In this document: positions 1-6,755 of the stretch, one piece after another
How positions within the stretch are numbered: the first letter of the stretch is position 1
Layout: each line of letters starts with the position of its first letter
Source: Litoreibacter meonggei
Lineage (GTDB): Bacteria; Pseudomonadota; Alphaproteobacteria; Rhodobacterales; Rhodobacteraceae
Length of the DNA stretch: 49,533 bases
Assembly (NCBI RefSeq): GCF_003663885.1
Contig: NZ_RCCE01000011.1
Coordinates: 1-49,533 of the forward strand
Reading direction: 5' to 3'
Position numbers and translations under genes: made by a program
The notes under the pieces: generated by a model
What the model was told of the DNA's origin: nothing
Database searches by the model: none
What the model saw: only the letters and a program-made list of their open reading frames with translations

Positions 1-56
1 CACCCTTAGAGGTGTTTGAAAGCGAACTGATGGAGTTACGGAACCGATTGGAGTAA
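1..56 (+). CDS. 3' end of an unidentified gene (partial)
   Basis: An open frame enters from the left edge (first full codon at base 3) and stops at TAA 54-56. The last residues are PLEVFESELMELRNRLE, an amphipathic, helix-like tail with codon use like the neighbours. It converges on the LOV kinase gene, whose stop lies 24 bases further on. The fragment is too short to assign a family; that it is a real gene end is inferred only from its composition. Confidence 0.4.
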   Translation, partial: PLEVFESELMELRNRLE

Positions 57-79
57 AAGGTTAAATCAGGAACTGCGCT

Positions 80-1099
80 TCAGCGTGAGTTCACAGGAAG
101 ATCGAGTTCTGCGATAAGCCCTGTTGCCTTCCAATCAAACGTGAGCGATCCTCCGGATGCTGCGATTAACGTGCTCACAATGCCAGAACCGCTTTCGCGC
201 GTGGATCGACTCACTGCTGGTCCATGGCGCTCTTCCCATTTTAAGTAAAGTTCACCAGTGTCCTTCACTTGCCACGTCAGATCAACCATGCCCCCCTCGA
301 CCCCGAGGCTACCATGTTTGACCGCGTTTGTTGCCAACTCATGAAGAAGCAGTGTGAGCGACGTCACGGATTGTTCAGGGATCACTACATCGTCGCCGCT
401 AAGCAGCACCTGCGATTCTCCCAATGGCGCATAGGCGATCAAAAGCATCTGCGCTAATTCCTTTAAGTGCATAGTATTGAGCGCATTAGTTGAAATCGCC
501 GCAAAGTGGGCCTGACCGAGCGCTGTGAGGCGATCTACTATTTTCTTGCTGTATTCTTGTGGATCGGTCTCCGAACGCCCAGTCATCTTAATAACAATGG
601 TCATCACGTTGACGATGTTCTTCAGTCGATGAAGCAGCTCCTCATTCTTGAGCGCTGCTAACTGACGTTCTTGTTCCCTAACTATTGAAATATCCAGTTG
701 TGAACCAAAGTGAAAAATCAGGTTTCCGTCGTCATCAAAAACGGGCCCGATTTGAAGGGCGTTGATAAACTTCTCACCAGATTTCCGGTAGTTTACAATC
801 TCTACCATTGCGACGGCATTTGACGTCAGCGCCTGTCGTATCTGGTCGACACTTTCCTGTGTGGTTTCGGGACCCTGCAAGAACCGGCAGTTTTTGCCAA
901 TAAAGTCTTCTTCTGCATAGCCGGTCAGTTCGCAAAAAGCGGGATTGGCGAACACAATAGGCTCGTCCGGCTTTGTCGGATCGGTTAAGCAAAGCGGCAG
1001 TCGACTATATTGAATAGCATGCGCAAATACAGTGTTGTTAGGCGTATCTTCTGCGGTAAATTCGGCTGTTTCCAGCATCTTTATTGTGTCAGACGACAT
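80..1099 (-). CDS. LOV-domain blue-light-sensing histidine kinase, HWE family
   Basis: A 339-residue soluble sensor kinase. Residues about 30-140 form a PAS/LOV domain with the flavin-adduct motif GKNCRFLQGP; Cys71 is the expected photo-active cysteine, and Asn113 and Gln134 fit the flavin-contacting positions. The kinase part begins with the phospho-acceptor motif LLHRLKN (His157), followed by an N-box HELATNAVKHG (253-263) and the W-x-E signature KWEE (Trp288, Glu290) that defines HWE kinases. There is no membrane segment and no receiver domain, so it should phosphorylate a separate response regulator that is not in this window. In alphaproteobacteria LOV-HWE kinases often feed the general stress response, and stress-type genes lie nearby; that link is inference. 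The start at 1099 has a GGAA Shine-Dalgarno sequence 8 bases upstream. Confidence 0.9.
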   Translation of the reverse strand: MSSDTIKMLETAEFTAEDTPNNTVFAHAIQYSRLPLCLTDPTKPDEPIVFANPAFCELTGYAEEDFIGKNCRFLQGPETTQESVDQIRQALTSNAVAMVEIVNYRKSGEKFINALQIGPVFDDDGNLIFHFGSQLDISIVREQERQLAALKNEELLHRLKNIVNVMTIVIKMTGRSETDPQEYSKKIVDRLTALGQAHFAAISTNALNTMHLKELAQMLLIAYAPLGESQVLLSGDDVVIPEQSVTSLTLLLHELATNAVKHGSLGVEGGMVDLTWQVKDTGELYLKWEERHGPAVSRSTRESGSGIVSTLIAASGGSLTFDWKATGLIAELDLPVNSR

Positions 1100-1328
1100 T
1101 TGCTATTTCCAGTATTCTATTAAATTATGACCACAACGATTGAAAACGACAGCCGTAGTGTCAGCTTGCCCAGTAATTATTCTTGCGGCGTACTTTTGCG
1201 TAAGTCAGCAAGGACAAAACTCAAAATTCTGTCAACGCCCGGCTTAGAGACTGAATCGAGGTTTGCCGTTCATTTTTTTCGCCGTTCTCTTCACGGATTC
1301 CGATCATTATTGTTAGTTGCTATCTTTA

Positions 1329-2081
1329 CTACATAATCGGCCGGATCTTGGGGTCGGCCAGCGTTGTCAATCCAATGCTGGCCAATTTGTCGAGATCATA
1401 GATTTGTATGTCGTCTCCGGTCCAGCCCAGCAATTGACGCGACTTCAAGATGCCAATGGTCTTGTTTGTGTGCACCAAGGACAGGCCCAACGCGTCAGCG
1501 ATATCTCGTTGTTTGAAAGGAAAGCGCATCGTCCCGTCGATACTGGTTCTGCTGGCCTTCAAGCGCAGGTAAATTCGTACGAACATCCATGCAATTGATT
1601 GTAGGGCGGTTCGTTGACCAACAGTTGTCAGGCTTTCCCCTAGGAAATGCTCTTCGACGGCGGCCAGCCATGCGAGTTCAAACCCGCGTTCCGGGTCGGC
1701 CTTTATGAATGACCACAACTCTTTTCGGTCAAACACACACAGGGTCATCTTTGTCGTTGCCTCAACAGAATGTCCCATCACGCCCATCAGGCCTGCCTGC
1801 AGCCCCAGAAAGTCCCCGGGGAAAACGAAATTGATCACCTGCCGCTCTCCGTTTTCAAGATGGCGATAGCGAAGCCCCATCCCATGCAGGAGCGTAAAAA
1901 GCTGAGGACTGTTAGACCCTTCGAGCAAGATCGGGGTGCCCGGATCGACGACCAGCTCACCAACCTTAAACCGCTGCATTCCCGAAACATCTTCCTCGGT
2001 CATCGGGGCGAAGAGAGAATTGCGGCGCAGTGGACAGTGTTTACATTCTGTGGCCAATGGATCGTTCTTTCTTTGAATCAT
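1329..2081 (-). CDS. Crp/Fnr-family transcriptional regulator
   Basis: A 250-residue regulator with an N-terminal cyclic-nucleotide-binding-like beta-barrel (about residues 35-145) and a C-terminal winged helix-turn-helix (about 165-245; the stretch RDIADALGLSLVHTNKTI looks like the recognition region). The N-terminus has a CxxC pair (ECKHC, Cys13 and Cys16), and a further cysteine lies in TLCVFDR, but the four-cysteine Fe-S set of classical FNR is not complete in the usual spacing. Whether it senses oxygen, NO or something else therefore cannot be told. It sits 229 bases upstream of the LOV kinase on the same strand and is divergent from the PRC-barrel gene, which it might control. Confidence 0.85.
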   Translation of the reverse strand: MIQRKNDPLATECKHCPLRRNSLFAPMTEEDVSGMQRFKVGELVVDPGTPILLEGSNSPQLFTLLHGMGLRYRHLENGERQVINFVFPGDFLGLQAGLMGVMGHSVEATTKMTLCVFDRKELWSFIKADPERGFELAWLAAVEEHFLGESLTTVGQRTALQSIAWMFVRIYLRLKASRTSIDGTMRFPFKQRDIADALGLSLVHTNKTIGILKSRQLLGWTGDDIQIYDLDKLASIGLTTLADPKIRPIM

Positions 2082-2380
2082 GCTTCTGCGAACAGAAGTC
2101 TGGCACGTTCGTTACCTTAGAGTGGAACGCGCACCTTCCCTACCTGAAATGACGTAGGGGCGCTCAGACGCCTAAATGAAGGTTGCTATGTCATATCATA
2201 ATACGCGGTTTTGTAGGTCGACTAGACCGGACTCGGCTCTGTGCCTTGATCGACCTGTCCCGGTCAGTTCCGTTTATCCAACCGCATTCCCATTCCAATC
2301 GGATGCGAGGTGCAGAGCCAGATATCCGGCGAACAAATACGGCATGACGCCGTAGCGCCACATAAAAGAGAGCTGAACTT
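2082..2380. other. Divergent intergenic region between the Crp/Fnr gene and the PRC-barrel gene
   Basis: 299 bases without a convincing gene. It must hold the promoters of the Crp/Fnr regulator (leftward) and the PRC-barrel gene (rightward). I looked for an FNR-type TTGAT-N4-ATCAA palindrome and found none. The bases before 2381 (AAAAGAGAGCTGAACTT) contain an AGAG Shine-Dalgarno-like stretch for the PRC-barrel gene. Confidence 0.4.
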
Positions 2381-3163
2381 ATGAAAACCCTTATGATGAC
2401 AACTGCCGTTTGCTTGACCATGGCAACATCTGCGTTTGCGGATGGCCATGCGACTGGTTTTCTGGATTACTCCGTCACCGAAAATGATCTGTTTGCATCC
2501 GAGTTCATCGGGATGCGTGTATACAGCGCTGAAGGTGATGTTGATTTCACGGCCAACATGGTTGCTGATGCGCAAACCGAATGGGATGACATTGGCGAGA
2601 TCAATGAAGTCGTACTGTCCTCTGATGGCAATGTTCTTGCTGTAATCGTTGGCGTTGGCGGGTTCCTTGGTCTTGGCGAAAAAGATGTCGCCATGGACAT
2701 GTCCCAGATCAAGGTCATGCGCGAAGCAGATGACGCTGACGATTTCTTCCTTGTGATCAAATCATCCTCTGAGGCGCTTCAGGCTGCACCCAGCTTCGCC
2801 CGCGTTGATGAAGACGCCACTAAGAACACCGATCGCATGATGCTGACTGCCCCAACAGTCGAGCGCGACGGCTTCGTCAGAACTGAGCGCACTGAACTTA
2901 CAGCAGAAATGCTGACCGGCGCGCGCGTATATGGTGTAGCTGATGAAGATGTGGGTGAAATCCATTCGCTTCTTCTGGACAGCGACGGCACAATCGGACG
3001 CGCAGTCATCGATGTCGGCGGCTTTCTTGGCCTGGGAGAAAAACAAGTGGCCGTCACGTTCGACGAACTGACGATCCTGCGCCAAGACGGCGGCGACGAT
3101 GTGCAAGTTTACATAGATGCTTCGCAGGAGGCACTAGAAGCGCAACCGGCATACATTAACTAA
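2381..3163 (+). CDS. Secreted protein with two PRC-barrel domains
   Basis: 260 residues. The first ~21 residues are a Sec signal peptide (Lys near the start, hydrophobic core, cleavage after SAFA). The mature part holds two PRC-barrel repeats, about residues 38-130 and 165-255. Both carry the same core, GxxGEI followed by (V/D)VGGFLGLGEKxVA, so they arose by internal duplication. PRC-barrels are small beta-barrels found in photosynthetic reaction centre subunit H and in RimM; exported double-PRC proteins are common in alphaproteobacteria but their role is poorly known, with an envelope or stress role often assumed. It is followed by a terminator-like hairpin and by the GlsB and CsbD stress genes. 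Confidence 0.85.
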   Translation: MKTLMMTTAVCLTMATSAFADGHATGFLDYSVTENDLFASEFIGMRVYSAEGDVDFTANMVADAQTEWDDIGEINEVVLSSDGNVLAVIVGVGGFLGLGEKDVAMDMSQIKVMREADDADDFFLVIKSSSEALQAAPSFARVDEDATKNTDRMMLTAPTVERDGFVRTERTELTAEMLTGARVYGVADEDVGEIHSLLLDSDGTIGRAVIDVGGFLGLGEKQVAVTFDELTILRQDGGDDVQVYIDASQEALEAQPAYIN

Positions 3164-3170
3164 TCGGTAA

Positions 3171-3199
3171 CGGAGAGGGACTGCATTTGTTCCTCTCCG
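3171..3199 (+). terminator. Terminator-like hairpin after the PRC-barrel gene
   Basis: The inverted repeat CGGAGAGG (3171-3178) and CCTCTCCG (3192-3199) forms an 8-bp stem starting 8 bases after the PRC-barrel stop codon. No T-run follows, so it is either a weak intrinsic terminator or an mRNA 3'-end-stabilising structure. Confidence 0.5.
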
Positions 3200-3262
3200 C
3201 ATTAAACTCAAGACATCATAGAGACATCGGGGCTCCGCCAATTTTGGCCGGCCATTTGTCGC

Positions 3263-3290
3263 GCTCGCCCAATTATGCTCGCCCAATTAT
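3263..3290. repeat. Perfect tandem duplication of 14 bp
   Basis: GCTCGCCCAATTAT occurs twice back to back (3263-3276 and 3277-3290), 43 bases upstream of the GlsB-like start codon. It may be a recent slippage duplication in the leader or promoter of that gene. Confidence 0.9.
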
Positions 3291-3332
3291 ATAGCCCTGC
3301 GTGATTGTAGGGACACCCTCGGAGAACGGAAT

Positions 3333-3587
3333 ATGACTGGAATAGGTTGGATTGGCACGCTGATTATCGGCGCGCTGGCAGGTTGGATCGCCGAGACGAT
3401 CATGAAATCGAACACGGGTCTGCTGTTCAGCATCGTGCTGGGGATACTTGGAGCTGTTGTTCTGAACGCTGCGCTGTTTGCTGTATTTGGCACGACGTTG
3501 GGAGGCTGGATTAGACAATTGATCGTCGCAGCTGCAGGAGCGTGCCTTCTGATTGTGGCAGTCCGCTCGATCGGTCGGAAAGCCTAA
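3333..3587 (+). CDS. GlsB/YeaQ/YmgE-family stress-response membrane protein
   Basis: 84 residues with three hydrophobic, glycine-rich segments (about 5-20, 28-50 and 58-78), the pattern of the transglycosylase-associated / GlsB / YeaQ / YmgE family of small inner-membrane proteins. The opening IGWIGTLIIGALAGWIAE is characteristic. Members are induced by general stress; their biochemical role is not established. A good Shine-Dalgarno sequence (GGAGAACGGA) precedes the ATG. It is followed 111 bases later by a CsbD gene, another general-stress gene, which suggests co-regulation. Confidence 0.85.
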   Translation: MTGIGWIGTLIIGALAGWIAETIMKSNTGLLFSIVLGILGAVVLNAALFAVFGTTLGGWIRQLIVAAAGACLLIVAVRSIGRKA

Positions 3588-3698
3588 CCCGCGCCGCATT
3601 GGCTGGCCCTCGCGCCATGCCAATGCGGCTTCTTAGAAACAACCAACGACAACATCGGTCTTTGGCCAAGCGTTGTCATAACATTGAAAGGAAATCCG

Positions 3699-3896
3699 AT
3701 GAACTGGGACCAAGTTGCAGGAAAATGGAAAGAGATGTCCGGAAGCGTCAAAGCCAAATGGGGCGATCTGACGGACGATGAAGTGGCGGAACTCGACGGA
3801 AACCGTGAAGCGCTGGAAGGCAAAATCCAAGCGAAATACGGCAAAACCAAGGAGCAGGCCAAGAAGGAGGTCGATGACTTCTTGAACGAACAATAA
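3699..3896 (+). CDS. CsbD-family stress-response protein
   Basis: 65 residues, highly charged. It opens MNWDQVAGKWKEMSGSVK, the classic CsbD/YjbJ start, and ends in a helix rich in Lys, Glu and Ala. The family is induced by general stress in many bacteria (CsbD is a sigma-B target in Bacillus) but has no defined activity. The frame is open further up, to a TTG at 3684; I choose ATG 3699 because GAAAGGAAA lies at the right distance before it and because the family starts there. A strong intrinsic terminator follows the stop. Confidence 0.9.
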   Translation: MNWDQVAGKWKEMSGSVKAKWGDLTDDEVAELDGNREALEGKIQAKYGKTKEQAKKEVDDFLNEQ

Positions 3897-3901
3897 TCGC
3901 T

Positions 3902-3935
3902 TTGGGGTCGTCAAAACGGCGACCCCAACGTTTTT
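3902..3935 (+). terminator. Rho-independent terminator after csbD
   Basis: TTGGGGTCG (3902-3910) pairs with CGACCCCAA (3920-3928), a 9-bp GC-rich stem with a short A-rich loop, followed two bases later by TTTTT (3931-3935). It lies 5 bases past the CsbD stop and ends the stress-gene transcript. Confidence 0.85.
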
Positions 3936-3978
3936 GGTCAGCTCATGCTGATTGCCACCACTAACTGAGAGGATTCAC

Positions 3979-4053
3979 ATGAATCGGCTTATCTACATTA
4001 TCGGTCTTGTCGTTGTCGTTTTGTTCATTCTGGGGTTCTTAGGCCTGCGATGA
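3979..4053 (+). CDS. 24-residue single-pass membrane peptide
   Basis: A very short gene: ATG 3979, stop TGA 4051-4053. It encodes MNRLIYIIGLVVVV, then more hydrophobic residues, and ends GFLGLR. This is one transmembrane helix with a positive N-terminus. A clean Shine-Dalgarno sequence (GAGAGGA, spacing about 6) precedes it. The next coding sequence (the CreA-like start) begins inside its stop codon (ATGA), so the two look translationally coupled. Small membrane peptides of this kind escape most gene callers. The function is unknown; I rest the call on the ribosome site, the coupling and the clear helix. Confidence 0.6.
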   Translation: MNRLIYIIGLVVVVLFILGFLGLR

Positions 4054-4184
4054 ACACGACCGCCAAATATGCCAAAACCCGTCGACGTCTTATTCCCACT
4101 GCTCTAGTAAGTTTGTTAGTGAGTTACTCCTTTGCGAATGCAGAGCAGGTCGGGAATGTAGACGTCGACTGGCTAGGCAATGAC
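4050..4184 (+). pseudogene. CreA-like periplasmic protein gene, truncated by the IS element
   Basis: 45 codons remain. An N-terminal signal peptide (RRRLIPTALVSLLVSYSFANA) is followed by EQVGNVDVDWLGND, which I recognise as the start of the mature part of CreA-family proteins; E. coli CreA is about 157 residues. The frame runs directly into the insertion sequence, whose first three bases (TGA at 4185) supply the stop codon. I could not find the remaining two thirds of the gene on the far side of the element, so the 3' part has been lost. The start overlaps the stop of the 24-residue membrane peptide by four bases. The family call rests on about 14 mature residues and is moderately sure. Confidence 0.55.
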
Positions 4185-4210
4185 TGAGGTGCCCCTAGAT
4201 TTGTAGACGC
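4185..4210 (+). repeat. Left terminal inverted repeat of the IS3-family element
   Basis: It begins TGAGGTGCCCCTAGATTTG and is matched by the reverse complement of 5396-5421. The first 14 bases are identical between the two ends, then 8 of the next 12. Confidence 0.9.
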
Positions 4211-4246
4211 TTTGCTTGGTAATTTTGGAACCAAGGAGAGACAGAT

Positions 4247-4528
4247 ATGAACAAGGGCATTCGGTTTACGGACGAGTTTAAGCAGGACGCTGTGGCGCAG
4301 GTTGTCGAGCGTGGATATGCGGTCAGCGAAGTGGCTGAGCGGCTGGGGATCAGCACTAAGTCACTTTACACGTGGAAGGCCCAATTTGCGAAGTCGCCGC
4401 GTGTTAGATCTGAAGTGGCGGAACAGGCAGCTGAGATCAAACGGTTGAAGCGGGAGCTAGCCCGCGTCACTGAGGAGCGCACAATTCTAAAAAAGGCGAC
4501 CGCGTACTTCGCGCGCGAGTCTCAGTGA
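4247..4528 (+). CDS. IS3-family transposase OrfA
   Basis: 93 residues. The N-terminal half is a helix-turn-helix (residues about 8-45: EFKQDAVAQVVERGY, then SEVAERLGISTKSLYTWK). The second half is a leucine-zipper-like coiled coil (VAEQAAEIKRLKREL) ending ERTILKKATAYFA, a standard IS3 OrfA. OrfA binds the terminal repeats and, by -1 frameshifting, makes the OrfAB transposase. A good Shine-Dalgarno sequence (AAGGAGAG) precedes ATG 4247. The frame is intact. Confidence 0.92.
   Translation: MNKGIRFTDEFKQDAVAQVVERGYAVSEVAERLGISTKSLYTWKAQFAKSPRVRSEVAEQAAEIKRLKRELARVTEERTILKKATAYFARESQ
4489..4495 (+). promoter_or_regulatory. Programmed -1 ribosomal frameshift site (A_AAA_AAG)
   Basis: The heptamer A-AAA-AAG lies in phase with orfA (codons AAA AAG at 4490-4495), and slipping back one base enters the orfB frame exactly. 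This is the classical arrangement that makes the fused OrfAB transposase in IS3-family elements. Confidence 0.85.
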
Positions 4529-5403
4529 AGTACGCGTTCATTGAGGCTCACCGTGCGGAGTTTTCTGTTCGGTCGATGTGTCGTGTGTTGATGGTCCATT
4601 TCAGTGGGTTCTACGCATGGCTTAAGGAACCGTTAAGTGCGCGTGCGCTCGAAGATGCGCGGCAGACAGAGCTGATCCATCAGGCTTGGAGGGACAGTGG
4701 GAAGGTGTACGGATATCGCAAGCTGACGGATGACCTGCGGGACGCGGGCGAGACCTGCTCAGAGAACCGTGTCGCACGTTTGGCCAGCCTTGCGGGCATT
4801 GCGGCGCAGATCGGTTACAGACGCCGCCCTGGTCGCTACGGCGGCAAGCCTGCTGTCGTCGCAAACAATACGCTGGACAGGCAATTTGAGGTCACGGCAC
4901 CTGACACGGTTTGGGTGACCGACATTACCTACATCCGAACGCATGAAGGCTGGTCGTATCTCGCTGTGGTCATCGATCTGTTCTCACGGCGCGTGGTGGG
5001 CTGGTCAATGCAATCGCGCATGACCACGGACCTTGCTCTACAAGCGTTGTTGAGCGCCGTTTGGCGGCGCAAACCGAAGCACAGGGTCATGATCCATTCG
5101 GATCAAGGCTCACAGTTCACCGGCAAAGAGTGGTAATCGTTCCTCAGCAAACACAATCTGGATGCCAGCATGAGCAGACGTGGGAACTGTCACGACAACG
5201 CGGTGGCGGAAAGCTTCTTCCATCTGTTGAAACGTGAGCGGATCAGGCGGCGGACATACACCACACGCGACGCTGCAAGGCAGGACGTGTTCGATTACAT
5301 CGAGATGTTTTACAACCCGGCCCGCAAGCACACAAACAACGGCATGCTGTCGCCGGTTGACTATGAAACAGAACAGACGAAAATGAATGAGGCATGTGTC
5401 TAG
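4525..5403 (+). pseudogene. IS3-family transposase OrfB, interrupted by an in-frame stop
   Basis: The whole frame is 293 codons from GTG 4525 (overlapping the orfA stop as GTGA) to TAG 5401-5403. It holds the rve integrase core: first Asp in VWVTDITYIRT, second Asp in IHSDQGSQF, and Glu in NAVAESFFHLLK. A TAA at 5134-5136 follows GKEW. Related transposases usually carry glutamine here, so a single CAA-to-TAA change would explain it. The stop separates the second Asp from the Glu, so neither half can be an active transposase unless the stop is read through. The downstream half continues in the same frame with no other lesion, so the mutation looks recent. Confidence 0.9.
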
Positions 5404-5421
5404 GAAACTAGGGGCACCTCA
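5396..5421 (-). repeat. Right terminal inverted repeat of the IS3-family element
   Basis: CTAGGGGCACCTCA at 5408-5421 is the exact complement of the left end; the imperfect match extends inwards over the orfB stop codon. Confidence 0.9.
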
Positions 5422-5512
5422 CAAAGCCCATCTGAAACTATTGAACAGACCATATCGTTGACCTTCTTTCAGGTCCGAGGTCGCGGATACCGGACAGAGA
5501 AAAGAGGCCATC

Positions 5513-5751
5513 ATGCCCAATCTCCCAACATGTCCATCCCTTGAAAACCTCAAGAACAATGCAAAGCGGCTGCTGAAGTCTGCCCGCTCAGAAGATCCCA
5601 ATGCTTTGGCACAAGTGGGGCCTTACTTTGGGGACCCATCGAAGATTTCGCACAACAAGCGCAGTTAGTTATTGCACGAGAGTACGAATTTTCCAGTTGG
5701 ACCAAACTCAAACGACATATCGAGGCCGGATCTTCGCCCTGTGTTCGGTAG
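5513..5751 (+). pseudogene. Small ankyrin-associated-type protein gene broken by a frameshift
   Basis: From ATG 5513 (Shine-Dalgarno AAAGAGG) the frame reads MPNLPTCPSLENLKNNAKR and so on, then runs out of phase near 5620-5640 and stops at TAG. The continuation EDFAQQAQLVIAREYEFSS and WTKLKRHIEA is in another frame and ends at 5749-5751. The two parts join into one recognisable pattern: LP..L..LK..AK.LL in the first half and QLVIAREYGF.SW..LK.H.E in the second. In my memory this opens many ankyrin-repeat or DUF proteins of proteobacteria. One indel separates the parts. The rest of such a protein is absent. It lies just past the IS element, in the decayed zone. Confidence 0.55.
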
Positions 5752-5907
5752 TTGTTTGGCCGTAGCTTGGAGTGCCTTTTTAGATCACCTGAAGTAGAGC
5801 ACAGATGTCTTGCAACCATGTCAGGATTTGCATGGGGTATTATATGTGGTATTTTTTTATCTGGTATTTTTATTAAATATATATATCAGTAATTTAGCTT
5901 AGATATT

Positions 5908-5931
5908 TGGCGGACTTCGTCTCCGCCACCA
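5908..5931 (+). other. Hairpin ending in CCACCA, tRNA-Ser 3'-end-like (possible attachment-site relic)
   Basis: TGGCGGA (5908-5914) pairs with TCCGCCA (5922-5928) around a CTTCGTC loop. GTCTCCGCCA resembles the acceptor 3' strand, discriminator G and CCA of bacterial tRNA-Ser. No T-arm or other tRNA body precedes it, so it is not a tRNA gene. It could be an att-type remnant left by an integrase that uses a tRNA 3' end, or merely a hairpin. Confidence 0.3.
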
Positions 5932-6092
5932 GCCCTGTATATATTGTTTATTTATTGACAATGTTCTCTAACCGAGGGCGCCGTGCCTACTTTTGCAGCT
6001 AGTAGCGTCGACGAAGCACTCTTGATCTGGCAAGGCTGGTTAGGCCAATCTCAAAGGTAACTGTTCGCGCTTTTTCTTTAGCTCAGGTGCAG

Positions 6093-6245
6093 ATGGCCGA
6101 GTGTGTAAGCTCGCCGACTTTTTGGCGACGAGTTGCAGACGCAACAATCCCTAGGCCTGTGAAACTAGGTAGACTGTCTCGCTGGCCGCAATCAGGAATT
6201 ATGAGGGTCATCGAAGCGGCCAACACGCCTCGTGCGGACGCCTGA
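6093..6245 (+). pseudogene. AlpA-like helix-turn-helix (excisionase-type) remnant
   Basis: Fifty codons from ATG 6093 to TGA 6243-6245. The sequence SSPTFWRRVADATIPRPVKL followed by GRLSRWPQSGI and a short tail is typical of AlpA-family (MerR-like) DNA-binding proteins, which act as excisionases or activators of integrated elements. The same frame stays open upstream and encodes FSLAQVQ, which fits the usual FLS..QVAER opening of the family. I see no start codon with a ribosome site there, so the N-terminus seems damaged. No integrase is beside it. It is the best evidence that this region was once an integrated element. Confidence 0.5.
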
Positions 6246-6340
6246 TTCAGTTAGTTTTGCTTTATACCTTGGTGGGGTCTGGCACGGCTCCTATGGCGCA
6301 GTGCCATGCCCGGTCCGCCAGCGCCACATAGACGCAATGA

Positions 6341-6651
6341 TTAGAACGCCCTCACCTTAAGCATTTAGAAGGCTATGAGCCTGCCGGTCCTTTTGTATCG
6401 TTGCAAGACTTACGTGGTGATGCCAAATTCTGGGCTGAATGCGCTAGCCCACGCGAACTTGAAGTCTACATTGCTGCGATATTGTGGGGGTAGGGATGCG
6501 TGCCTTTGCGCTCAAAGCGCGTAAGCGCCTGTTCACCTTCCTTCGGGCAAGTCTCACAGACGCGGACCGCCAGTCATTTTATCTGTCTGTTGTCAGGGAT
6601 TATGGTCGCGCTTTTGGTAGCGATAGGGCGCGCGGGTGCGTCCAGCGATGA
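6341..6651 (+). pseudogene. Frameshifted coding relic of unknown function
   Basis: Two adjacent frames look protein-coding. One (6341-6493, no start codon) reads HLEGYEPAGPFVSLQDLRGD then AKFWAECASPRELEVYIAAI before a stop. The other (ATG 6496 to TGA 6649) encodes 51 residues including RKRLFTFLRASLTDADRQSF. Their composition and the way the second takes up where the first ends suggest one small protein broken by a one-base shift. I do not recognise the family with confidence. It could also be chance. Confidence 0.3.
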
Positions 6652-6755
6652 AATCCGGCTCAATGCGGCGACCAAAGACAGGGTGGTCGAATAGGGAGCT
6701 ATCGCAATTGAGTTGATTTACGTGCCGTCGCTGCAAAAAGAAGATACTTAGACTA

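Larger units (their letters stand above)
4185..5421 (+). mobile_element. IS3-family insertion sequence, 1,237 bp
   Basis: Bounded by imperfect terminal inverted repeats of about 26 bp (22 matching) beginning TGAGGTGCCCCTAG. It contains the usual two overlapping frames, orfA (helix-turn-helix) and orfB (DDE integrase), with a slippery A6G site for -1 frameshifting. OrfB carries a premature stop. Flanking bases (GAC on the left, CAA on the right) do not match, so there is no 3-4 bp target duplication. This suggests that the element arose through recombination or deletion after insertion. It interrupts the CreA-like gene. Confidence 0.92.
5752..6755. other. Decayed, AT-rich accessory region with mobile-element relics
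   Basis: About 1 kb with no intact ordinary gene. 5835-5960 is strikingly AT-rich for this genome (runs such as TATTTTTTTATC and AAATATATATAT) and contains a hairpin ending in CCACCA. 6093-6245 encodes an AlpA-like helix-turn-helix remnant, and 6341-6651 holds a frameshifted coding relic. Together with the broken genes to the left, this looks like the residue of an integrated element that has lost its integrase. Confidence 0.55.

Noticed and set aside
1127-1336. 69-codon open frame on the plus strand between the kinase and Crp/Fnr genes
   Set aside because: No ribosome site, no recognisable motif, and composition unlike a protein; it occupies the promoter side of the kinase gene.
5908-5931. 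A tRNA-Ser gene
   Set aside because: Only the 3' acceptor-like end is present; no anticodon, D or T arm precedes it.
6500-6694. 64-codon plus-strand frame within the decayed region
   Set aside because: It overlaps a better coding relic in another frame and its start has no ribosome site.
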